From contig NZ_LEKU01000001.1 in assembly GCF_009932355.1 (NCBI RefSeq), forward strand, positions 17,290 to 81,289: DNA of 64,000 nt, in the 5' to 3' direction. The DNA comes from Riemerella anatipestifer_E (GTDB lineage: Bacteria; Bacteroidota; Bacteroidia; Flavobacteriales; Weeksellaceae). Shown piece after piece: positions 25,879-33,469 of the stretch (position 1 is the first letter of the stretch; each line of letters begins with the position of its first letter). The notes beneath the pieces are model-generated. The model saw only the letters and a list, made by a program, of their open reading frames with translations. It did not search any database and was not told where the DNA came from. The position numbers and the translations under genes are program-made.

Positions 25879-26874
25879 ATGGCAATTTTAAATTTTATAA
25901 AACCCGATAAAGTAATCCTACTTAACTCCACAGAGTTTCAAGGTCAGTTTGAATTTAGACCTTTGGAGCCAGGTTATGGATTAACTGTCGGTCATGCTTT
26001 AAGAAGAGTATTGCTCTCTTCTTTAGAAGGTTATGCTATTACATCTATCAAAATAGAAGGCGTAGAGCACGAATTTTCCACCATTCCAGGAGTTATAGAA
26101 GATGTAACAGAAATTATTTTAAACTTAAAACAGCTTCGCTTAAAGGCTAAGTCTGAGAATGCTCCGTCTGAGCAAGTTACAGCTAAAATAGCTAACTTAG
26201 AACAGCTTACAGCAGGAGATTTAGGTAAATTTATTTCTGGTTTTGAAGTTTTAAATCCTGAATTGGTGATTTGTAATCTTACAAAAGATGTAAATTTAGA
26301 AATGAATTTTAGCATCAATAAAGGTAGAGGTTATGTTCCTTCAGAACAAAATAAATCAAATAATGCTCCTATCGGTACTATTGCTATTGACTCTATTTAT
26401 ACTCCAATAAAGAAGGTTAAGTACAGCGTAGAAAACTATCGTGTAGAGCAGAAAACGGATTATGAAAAATTAATTCTAGATATAGAAACTGACGGTTCTA
26501 TCTCTCCTCAGAATGCTTTAATAGAAGCTTCTAAAATCCTTATATACCACTTCATGTTGTTCTCTGATGAGAGAATTACATTGGAAACGGAAGCGGTAAA
26601 GGCATCTATTCAGTATGATGAAGAAACATTACACACTAGACAATTACTTAAGTCTAAACTAGCAGAGATGGACCTTTCTGTTAGGGCTCTTAACTGCTTG
26701 AAAGCAGCTGAAGTAGAGACTCTAGGTGAACTAGTTTCTTATAGTAAATCTGATTTGATGAAATTTAGAAACTTCGGAAAGAAATCATTAACCGAACTTG
26801 AAGAGCTTGTTCATTCTAAGGGACTTAACTTCGGTTTTGATGTAAGTAAATATAAGTTAGACGCTGATAAATAA
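25879..26874 (+). CDS. rpoA: DNA-directed RNA polymerase subunit alpha
   Basis: The 331 residues contain the dimerising N-domain (PLEPGYGLTVGHALRRVLLSSLEG) and, after a linker near residue 240, the C-terminal DNA/activator-binding domain (LSVRALNCLKAAEVETLGEL, FRNFGKKSLTELEEL). Location between rpsD and rplQ is standard. Confidence 0.98.
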   Translation: MAILNFIKPDKVILLNSTEFQGQFEFRPLEPGYGLTVGHALRRVLLSSLEGYAITSIKIEGVEHEFSTIPGVIEDVTEIILNLKQLRLKAKSENAPSEQVTAKIANLEQLTAGDLGKFISGFEVLNPELVICNLTKDVNLEMNFSINKGRGYVPSEQNKSNNAPIGTIAIDSIYTPIKKVKYSVENYRVEQKTDYEKLILDIETDGSISPQNALIEASKILIYHFMLFSDERITLETEAVKASIQYDEETLHTRQLLKSKLAEMDLSVRALNCLKAAEVETLGELVSYSKSDLMKFRNFGKKSLTELEELVHSKGLNFGFDVSKYKLDADK

Positions 26875-26882
26875 TCCTTAAA

Positions 26883-27377
26883 ATGAGACACGGAAAAAAA
26901 TTCAATCATTTAGGTAGAACTGCTTCTCATAGAAAAGCTATGCTTTCTAATATGGCTTGTTCCCTAATTGAACATAAAAGAATAAATACTACAGTAGCTA
27001 AAGCTAAGGCTTTGAGAGTATATGTAGAGCCTATCCTTACTAAATCTAAAGAAGATACTACACATAACAGAAGAGTAGTTTTCTCTTATTTACAAAATAA
27101 ATATGCTGTTAGTGAGCTTTTTAGAACTATTGCTCCTAAAATTGCAGAGAGAAACGGTGGTTATTGTAGAATCATTAAAACTGGATTTAGACAAGGAGAT
27201 TCTGCTGATATGGCAATGATAGAGCTTGTAGATTTCAATGAGCTTTACAATCCTAACGAAGCAGAAAAGAAAACGACTAGAAGAAGTCGTAGAAAGGCTG
27301 CTCCTGCTACTAAAAAAGAAGAGGTAGTTGCTCAAGAAGAAGCTCCTGTAGCTAATGATGAGAAAGTAGAAGAATAA
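26883..27377 (+). CDS. rplQ: 50S ribosomal protein L17
   Basis: The 164-residue L17 starts MRHGKKFNHLGRTASHRKAML. The core ends near residue 120; the rest is a low-complexity tail rich in Lys, Arg, Glu and Ala, which is common in this phylum. It is the last gene of the operon. Confidence 0.97.
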   Translation: MRHGKKFNHLGRTASHRKAMLSNMACSLIEHKRINTTVAKAKALRVYVEPILTKSKEDTTHNRRVVFSYLQNKYAVSELFRTIAPKIAERNGGYCRIIKTGFRQGDSADMAMIELVDFNELYNPNEAEKKTTRRSRRKAAPATKKEEVVAQEEAPVANDEKVEE

Positions 27378-27396
27378 AGATTTATTCATCTAAAAT

Positions 27397-27431
27397 AAAA
27401 AAATGCTTCCAATTTTTGGAAGCGTTTTTTT
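27397..27431 (+). terminator. Intrinsic terminator of the rp operon
   Basis: GCTTCCAA (27405-27412) pairs with TTGGAAGC (27416-27423), extended by A/T pairs, and is followed by a T run to 27431. Confidence 0.9.
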
Positions 27432-27455
27432 GTTACTATATTTTTATAATTAAAA

Positions 27456-28538
27456 CTAATATCTTACTTTTAAAGCTATATTTCCAAACTCATCAAAAGA
27501 TGAATCAGAAGTAAATATTACTCGTCCTCCTTTACTTAGAACTTCCCAAGAAATATTAGATATAATGTCGTCTTCAACTCCTACCTCTTTACTGTCTTCT
27601 ACTAATTCAAATTCTCTATCATTAAGCATTCTTACGGGTTGTTCATAATCTTTTCTTACAATTAGTAGCTCAGCTCTACCATCTATCGCTGAACGATAAA
27701 TCTCTTGTAAGTCAGTTTGTACATGAGACTGAGAAATAGCTTCTTTTAGCTCTTCAATAGCATTTTTTCTTAGCTGGATTTTATGCTCTTGTACTAGTTT
27801 GTAAGCTTCTTCTGCTATTTGATGTTCTTTTAGCTCATTATAATTTATATCTATATGCCCTAAATAAATATCTTTATTATCAGCAACTTGTTGCAACTTA
27901 CTGTAATTATCTTCTGTAGAGATTACTACTACTTTTAATGAATGAGTTCTTGCAACTTCTAAAATGACTTTATCTACATGATTAAAATATTCTCTATCCA
28001 AATCATCTACATGGCTGCTATCACTTTTTCTTTTATCATTTTTAGGATGAAGTGGCGTTTCATGGAATGGAAAATCCTCATTTTTAATTTCCTCTAAAAC
28101 AGCATCATTTGTGGCTCTATATAATGGTACTCCATCTTTTTTTAGAACTACGATAAGGTATTCAAAACTTCTATTTACAGCTAGTATTAAAGGTCTTATC
28201 GCGAATGTATTGTCTACATAGGTCTCGTGTTTGGTTACAGGGAAGGCTGTTTTTATGATTTCTTCTGTATCTTTAGATATAAAAATATGAAGTCCATCTA
28301 AATTGTAATCATGGTTTATCTTTTCAGGTACAGCCTCTAGTTTGTCTAAAACTTCTTTGATTTCTCTAGAGTTGCTAAACTTTTCCTCTAACCTGTTTTT
28401 GGCTTCTCTTACCAAGTTTTTTAGAACTATTTCATCTTGCCTGTTATCAGGGTAAGTTCTATGTGTGTTTAGAGATAAAGTCACACAGGGGTTTGACACT
28501 TCGCTGGCTAATTTTTGCAATTTTACTTGTAAATTCAT
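27456..28538 (-). CDS. baeRF-family (bacterial archaeo-eukaryotic release factor-like) protein
   Basis: This 360-residue soluble protein has the layout of baeRF family proteins: an N-terminal domain with NPCVTLSLNTHRTYPDNRQDE, a middle domain with hydrophobic strands (EYLIVVLKKDGVPLYRA) and a C-terminal pelota/eRF1-type domain (GRAELLIVRKDY, GGRVIFTSD). Family members are proposed to act on stalled or hibernating ribosomes, but the exact function is not established. It is convergent with the rp operon and faces the same terminator. I see no GGQ tripeptide, so simple peptide release is unlikely. Confidence 0.72.
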   Translation of the reverse strand: MNLQVKLQKLASEVSNPCVTLSLNTHRTYPDNRQDEIVLKNLVREAKNRLEEKFSNSREIKEVLDKLEAVPEKINHDYNLDGLHIFISKDTEEIIKTAFPVTKHETYVDNTFAIRPLILAVNRSFEYLIVVLKKDGVPLYRATNDAVLEEIKNEDFPFHETPLHPKNDKRKSDSSHVDDLDREYFNHVDKVILEVARTHSLKVVVISTEDNYSKLQQVADNKDIYLGHIDINYNELKEHQIAEEAYKLVQEHKIQLRKNAIEELKEAISQSHVQTDLQEIYRSAIDGRAELLIVRKDYEQPVRMLNDREFELVEDSKEVGVEDDIISNISWEVLSKGGRVIFTSDSSFDEFGNIALKVRY

Positions 28539-28630
28539 AGACTTATTTTTTTTGTTATTCTATGCATAATTAGTGCCAAACTCCCGTGACTTTATATGAT
28601 TTTTAACATAAAGTGTTTGTTTGCAGTATA

Positions 28631-29545
28631 TTACTCTCTTACTAGAGGCATGGTAGAGCATCTTAATAGCCCTCCCATTTTAGAAATCTCTCTGTAAGGA
28701 ATTTCTTCTACTGTAAGTCCCCACTCGTCACGAAGATGGTTATTCATTCTAGTAAAAGCTTTATCAGAAACCACTACTTCTGGAGATATAGAGAAAATAT
28801 TAGGGAACATCGCAAACATTTCTTCAGATGTTACCTCAAAACAATTTTCTTTTCCAAAGATGTCTAAGATTAAATGATAATCGCTCTCATCTACAAAGCC
28901 ATCTTTGTAAATGATGCATTTGTCTTTTCCTACAGGATTAAAGGTACAGTCTAAATGAAGTATGCCTTGATATGGAACTCTATCATTTTTCTTTAAATCA
29001 AAATCTAGAATTCTTTTCTTAGGGAAATACTCTTTGAGAGTTTCTATAGCATATTCGTTGGTTCTAGCGGTTTTAAAATTTCGGTAGTCTTCACTGAAAC
29101 AAGTTCCTATGAAGATAAAGTTATCCCATACAATAACATCTCCACCTTCTATATGAGCTGTGTCTGGAAGGTTAATGATTTTACGCCACTCTACCTTTTC
29201 AAATATTTTACGGTAAGCTTCTTGTTCATCAGCTCTGTCAGGGATTACATTAGAGATAATCATTCTGTCTTCTATAACGAAAGCAACATCTCTAGCAAAA
29301 ACCTGATTATAATCTTGAATAATTTCTGGACGAAAAACTTCTACATCATACTTTCTTAAAACAGCTTCAAAAGCGTCCATTTCGTTAATGATGTCTTCCT
29401 CTTTAGGATAAATATTATTTTCTATCGAGTGATAAGATTTTGCATCATAGCTTTCTTCTAGTGTAGGAATTGGACCATTAGAATGTGGCTGCCCTAAAAC
29501 AACTGATTTTAATCTACCTGTTTCGTTTTTTATATTTAATTTCAT
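28631..29545 (-). CDS. Dimethylarginine dimethylaminohydrolase-like amidinotransferase-fold enzyme
   Basis: The 304 residues show the guanidino-modifying enzyme fold: FARDVAFVI, the acidic motif HIEGGDVIV, the catalytic His in GILHLDCTFNPVG and the catalytic Cys near the C-terminus in GGLLRCSTMPL. These fit dimethylargininase or arginine deiminase-like hydrolases acting on free arginine derivatives. Exact substrate cannot be read from sequence. It lies downstream of gltA on the same strand but beyond a strong hairpin, so it likely has its own promoter. Confidence 0.82.
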   Translation of the reverse strand: MKLNIKNETGRLKSVVLGQPHSNGPIPTLEESYDAKSYHSIENNIYPKEEDIINEMDAFEAVLRKYDVEVFRPEIIQDYNQVFARDVAFVIEDRMIISNVIPDRADEQEAYRKIFEKVEWRKIINLPDTAHIEGGDVIVWDNFIFIGTCFSEDYRNFKTARTNEYAIETLKEYFPKKRILDFDLKKNDRVPYQGILHLDCTFNPVGKDKCIIYKDGFVDESDYHLILDIFGKENCFEVTSEEMFAMFPNIFSISPEVVVSDKAFTRMNNHLRDEWGLTVEEIPYREISKMGGLLRCSTMPLVRE

Positions 29546-29700
29546 ATAGAATTATTTTTTGAGTTTGTTTATCAATATTTCAAAGGAGATAAAGAATTTC
29601 AAAGAGAGTGAATTTCTTTTAACGCAACCAATTTAAACAAAAAAGTTGAATTGAAAAAGTTGGTGTAAAACTAATAGTAGAATTTGTATTATGGTATTAT

Positions 29701-29740
29701 AAAAAAATCTTTCCTTTTACAAAAAAGGAAAGATTTAATA
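29701..29740. terminator. Hairpin terminator downstream of gltA
   Basis: TCTTTCCTTTT (29708-29718) pairs perfectly with 29723-29733, with further A/T pairs outside. T-rich arms on both strands allow it to act in either direction; here it should end gltA on the minus strand. The remainder of the 218-nt gap 29546-29763 is AT-rich with nothing else clear. Confidence 0.75.
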
Positions 29741-29763
29741 TTTTAGAGATATTTTACCGACTA

Positions 29764-31050
29764 TTATCTTTGGTTCATTGGAGTGTAATCTCTTTTTCCA
29801 GCACCTTGGTAAACTTGTCTAGGTCTTCCGATAGGGTCTTCCATAAGTCTCATTTCTTTCCATTGAGAAATCCATCCTGGTAGTCTTCCTAAAGCAAACA
29901 TTACTGTAAACATTTCAGTAGGAATTCCTAAAGCTCTGTATATGATACCAGAGTAGAAGTCTACGTTTGGATAAAGTTTTCTTTCTACAAAGTAATCGTC
30001 TTCTAGAGCTACTTTCTCAAGTTGCATTGCGATATCCAGAGCTTTATCATGTATACCTAATTTACCAAGAATATCATCAGCAGCTTTCTTGATAATCTTC
30101 GCTCTAGGGTCAAAGTTTTTGTAAACTCTGTGTCCGAAGCCCATTAGACGGAAGCTATCTTCTTTATCCTTAGCTTTCTTTACATATTTTTCTACATCTC
30201 CACCATCTTTTTCTATCATCTCTAGCATTTCTATCACGGCTTGGTTAGCTCCACCGTGAAGTGGTCCCCAAAGAGCAGAAACACCAGCAGAAATAGAAGC
30301 AAATAAACCTGTGTGGGCAGAACCTACCATTCTTACTGTAGAAGTAGAACAGTTTTGCTCATGGTCTGCGTGAAGAATAAGAAGTTTATCTAAGGCATCT
30401 ACAATAACAGGGTCCATCTCAAACTCTTGGTTTGGCATACGGAAACACATTTTGTAGAAGTTTTCTACATAGTTTAATTTATTATCTCCGTGATTAAGAG
30501 GTAACCCTTGTTTTTTTCTGTAAGTCCAAGCAGCTAGGTGAGAAAACTTAGCGATAAGCATCACCGCAGCGTGGTCTAAATCTTCCTTAGATTTAACATC
30601 TACTGCTCTAGGATTAAACGCTGTAAGAGCGGAAGTAAGAGAAGATAAAACTCCCATAGGGTGTGCAGAGCGAGGGAATGCATCCATCAGCTTTTTCATT
30701 TCTTCTGCTACCCAGTTGTAGTTTTTGATACTATCTTCAAAAGTTTTGAATTGCTCTTCTGTAGGTAGTTCTCCGTGAAGTAATAAGTACATCACTTCCG
30801 TAAAGTTAGACTTCTCTGCGATTTGTTCTATAGGGTAGCCTCTATAGAATAGCTCTCCTTGGTCTCCATCTAGGAAAGTGATTTCACTAATAGTAGCACC
30901 TGTATTTTTGTAGCCTTTATCTAGGGTTATAAGTCCTGTTTCATCTCTTAATTTAGAAATATCAATACCTCTATCTCCTAAAACACTATCTACGATAGGG
31001 TATTCATACTCCTTTCCATCGTACTTTAATAAAACTTTATTGTCAGACAT
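29764..31050 (-). CDS. gltA: Citrate synthase
   Basis: The enzyme condenses oxaloacetate and acetyl-CoA, the first TCA step. The 428 residues match the long bacterial (type II) form: N-terminal beta-sheet part (GDRGIDISKLRDETGLITLD), catalytic His in HADHEQNCST and GFGHRVYKNFDPRA, and the catalytic Asp region ...NVDFYSGIIYRALG. The type II form is often regulated by NADH, though that is family knowledge only. Eno lies upstream on the same strand with a hairpin between. Confidence 0.97.
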   Translation of the reverse strand: MSDNKVLLKYDGKEYEYPIVDSVLGDRGIDISKLRDETGLITLDKGYKNTGATISEITFLDGDQGELFYRGYPIEQIAEKSNFTEVMYLLLHGELPTEEQFKTFEDSIKNYNWVAEEMKKLMDAFPRSAHPMGVLSSLTSALTAFNPRAVDVKSKEDLDHAAVMLIAKFSHLAAWTYRKKQGLPLNHGDNKLNYVENFYKMCFRMPNQEFEMDPVIVDALDKLLILHADHEQNCSTSTVRMVGSAHTGLFASISAGVSALWGPLHGGANQAVIEMLEMIEKDGGDVEKYVKKAKDKEDSFRLMGFGHRVYKNFDPRAKIIKKAADDILGKLGIHDKALDIAMQLEKVALEDDYFVERKLYPNVDFYSGIIYRALGIPTEMFTVMFALGRLPGWISQWKEMRLMEDPIGRPRQVYQGAGKRDYTPMNQR

Positions 31051-31106
31051 AATTCAATTATTTTTTTAGATTTTTATTGAAATTTGCGATAAAGATATAA
31101 AAAAAA

Positions 31107-31134
31107 TAGCACTTATCACAAAAGATAAATGCTA
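31107..31134 (-). terminator. Hairpin between eno and gltA
   Basis: TAGCACTTATC (31107-31117) and GATAAATGCTA (31124-31134) pair with one mismatch, and the minus strand continues into a T run. It is a likely terminator of eno. Confidence 0.65.
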
Positions 31135-31156
31135 TAATAATGATTGTTTTTATGTA

Positions 31157-32449
31157 TTACCTTTTTACTTTAAAGGCATCAAGACCTGGGAATATTGCTG
31201 TTTCTCCAAGAGCTTCTTCTATTCTTAGAAGTTGGTTGTATTTAGCCATTCTATCAGAACGAGAAGCTGAACCTGTTTTGATTTGTCCACAGTTACAAGC
31301 TACTGCTAAATCAGCAATAGTAGCGTCTTCAGTTTCTCCTGAGCGGTGAGACATTACAGAAGTGTACTTATTATGCTGTGCCATTTGTACCGCTGCTAAA
31401 GTTTCGGATAAAGAACCGATTTGGTTTACTTTTACTAAAATTGAATTAGCTACCTCTTCTTTAATACCTCTAGAAAGTCTTTCTACATTAGTTACAAATA
31501 AATCATCACCTACTAATTGTACTCTATCTCCGATTTTATCTGTAAGCATTTTCCAACCTTGCCAGTCGTCTTCGTGCATACCGTCTTCTATAGAGATGAT
31601 AGGGTATTTTTGAGTTAATTCAGCAAGGTAAGATACTTGTTCTTCTCTGCTTCTGTGAGCACCTTTGTCTCCTTCAAATTTTCTGTAATCATAAGTTCCA
31701 TCTACATAAAATTCTGAAGAAGCACAGTCTAGTGCAAGCATAATGTCATCACCTGGTTTGTACCCTGCTTTTTCTATTGCTTGTAGAAGTGTGTCAAGAG
31801 CATCTTCTGTACCGTTGAATGTAGGTGCAAAACCACCTTCATCTCCTACTGCTGTAGACAATCCTCTTCCTTTAAGGATAGATTTTAAACTGTGGAATAT
31901 CTCTGTTCCTTTTCTTAAAGCGTGTGAGAAAGAGTCTGCTTTTACAGGCATAATCATAAACTCTTGGAATGCAATAGGGGCATCAGAGTGAGAACCACCA
32001 TTGATAACATTCATCATAGGAACAGGTAGTGTGTTTGCGTTTACACCACCGATATATTTATAAAGAGGCATTCTAAGTTCGGTAGCAGCAGCTTTTGCAG
32101 CAGCAAGAGATACCCCTAGTATAGCATTAGCGCCTAGTTTACCTTTATTAGCAGTGCCGTCTAAATCTATCATTACTTGGTCTATCAAGTTCTGGTCAAA
32201 AACAGGAAGACCTATAAGTTCAGGAGCGATAACTTCCCTTACATTTTCTACTGCCTTTAGAACACCTTTTCCAACATATTCTGAACCACCATCACGAAGT
32301 TCTACGGCTTCGTGCTCTCCTGTAGAGGCTCCAGAAGGAACAGCCGCTCTACCCATAGCACCATTTTCCGTGAATACATCTACTTCTACAGTAGGATTAC
32401 CACGAGAATCTAAAATTTGTCTTGCTTCAATGTAAGAAATGTAACTCAT
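31157..32449 (-). CDS. eno: Enolase
   Basis: Enolase converts 2-phosphoglycerate to phosphoenolpyruvate. The 430 residues have all signatures: the N-terminal ILDSRGNPTVEVDV, the loop GAIGxxSTGxxEA-like PSGASTGEHEAVELRDG, metal ligands in LALDCASSEF, SIEDGMHEDDW and LVGDDLFVTN, catalytic Lys in ILVKVNQIGSLSE, and MSHRSGETEDATIADLAVA. A -7 element lies 27 nt before the ATG. Confidence 0.98.
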   Translation of the reverse strand: MSYISYIEARQILDSRGNPTVEVDVFTENGAMGRAAVPSGASTGEHEAVELRDGGSEYVGKGVLKAVENVREVIAPELIGLPVFDQNLIDQVMIDLDGTANKGKLGANAILGVSLAAAKAAATELRMPLYKYIGGVNANTLPVPMMNVINGGSHSDAPIAFQEFMIMPVKADSFSHALRKGTEIFHSLKSILKGRGLSTAVGDEGGFAPTFNGTEDALDTLLQAIEKAGYKPGDDIMLALDCASSEFYVDGTYDYRKFEGDKGAHRSREEQVSYLAELTQKYPIISIEDGMHEDDWQGWKMLTDKIGDRVQLVGDDLFVTNVERLSRGIKEEVANSILVKVNQIGSLSETLAAVQMAQHNKYTSVMSHRSGETEDATIADLAVACNCGQIKTGSASRSDRMAKYNQLLRIEEALGETAIFPGLDAFKVKR

Positions 32450-32476
32450 TGTATTATATTTTTAAAAATAACTCTA

Positions 32477-32484
32477 CAAATTTA
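32477..32484 (-). promoter_or_regulatory. -7 promoter element for eno
   Basis: The minus strand reads TAAATTTG, a match to TAnnTTTG, 27 nt before the eno start codon. Confidence 0.6.
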
Positions 32485-32556
32485 GCTAATTCTAAGGAAA
32501 AAAGCGAAGATAAATTTGATTATTTTTATGGTTTTAGGGGAGGTTAAGGCTAGTTT

Positions 32557-33000
32557 TTAGTTTGTGTTAGCTCTACGCTTCTTTTTGCCTTTGTTGTAAA
32601 TTACTTCAACTATTTTTCCTCCTAACCAAGAGAATGGAAAGAATACTAGAAATATAGTTATCTTATAAAAAGTAGGGTGGTATGGGAAAATAATGATGTC
32701 TAGCATTGCTAGAAATAAAAGAATGAAGCCTATTAGAATAGCGTAAGCCACTTTGGCATATTTTACAACAATGGCTGTGGTTACACCACCTATGGTGGCA
32801 GCTAAACCAGAGGAGAAAAGCAGTGCAATAAAAAATCCGTTTTCATTTTTTACAGAATATAGTACCTTTTCCCATTGTTCAAAGGGAGAAAAAGTGCTAT
32901 AATTTATCCACGAAGGATTCAGCCTAACTCCTAGTGTGATGATAAGCCCTGCGGCGGTTAGACCTAATAAAACTCCTATGGTATTTCTAACAAAGTCCAT
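32557..33000 (-). CDS. Small four-helix membrane protein of unknown function
   Basis: This 147-residue protein has four hydrophobic segments (about residues 7-25, 54-77, 83-103 and 111-133) and a basic tail KGKKKRRA. I do not recognise a functional family. It begins one base after the ridA stop codon, so the two are co-transcribed; ridA-linked expression suggests a metabolic housekeeping setting but nothing more. Confidence 0.7.
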   Translation of the reverse strand: MDFVRNTIGVLLGLTAAGLIITLGVRLNPSWINYSTFSPFEQWEKVLYSVKNENGFFIALLFSSGLAATIGGVTTAIVVKYAKVAYAILIGFILLFLAMLDIIIFPYHPTFYKITIFLVFFPFSWLGGKIVEVIYNKGKKKRRANTN

Positions 33001-33381
33001 TTAAAATTGGTGTGCAATCATAGAAATTTCTATATTCACATCTTTAGGTAACCTACTTACCTGTACGGTTTCTCTAGCTGGAAGTTGTGCACTGTCTAGA
33101 TAAGATGCATAAATATCATTAACGAGACTAAAATCATCCATATTTTTCAAGAAAATAGTAGACTTTACAACATTAGAGAAAGACATTCCTGCCTCTTTTA
33201 GTATGGCTTCTAAGTTTTTCATTACTTGATGAGCCTCATTCTCTATACCTGTAACCAATTCGCCATTGCTAGGATTGATGGGGATTTGTCCTGAGATATA
33301 CAAAACACCATTTACCATATTAGCCTGTGAGTAAGGACCTATGGCAGCAGGAGCGTTATTGGTTGATATAATTGTTTTCAT
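33001..33381 (-). CDS. ridA: RidA family enamine/imine deaminase
   Basis: RidA hydrolyses reactive 2-aminoacrylate-type intermediates released by PLP enzymes. The 126 residues include APAAIGPYSQA, the strand GVLYISGQIP, and the catalytic Arg in LPARETVQVSRLPKDVNIEI. It heads a two-gene unit with a membrane protein. A -7 element is present 41 nt upstream. Confidence 0.95.
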   Translation of the reverse strand: MKTIISTNNAPAAIGPYSQANMVNGVLYISGQIPINPSNGELVTGIENEAHQVMKNLEAILKEAGMSFSNVVKSTIFLKNMDDFSLVNDIYASYLDSAQLPARETVQVSRLPKDVNIEISMIAHQF

Positions 33382-33422
33382 GATATTTATGATGTTTGGT
33401 CTTAGTTTAAATTTTGAGAGAG

Positions 33423-33430
33423 CAAATATA
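33423..33430 (-). promoter_or_regulatory. -7 promoter element for ridA
   Basis: The minus strand reads TATATTTG, 41 nt before the ridA ATG. Confidence 0.55.
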
Positions 33431-33469
33431 AAAGTTTTTTTCTTGGTGTTAAAAGAAGTGTTTAAAAAA

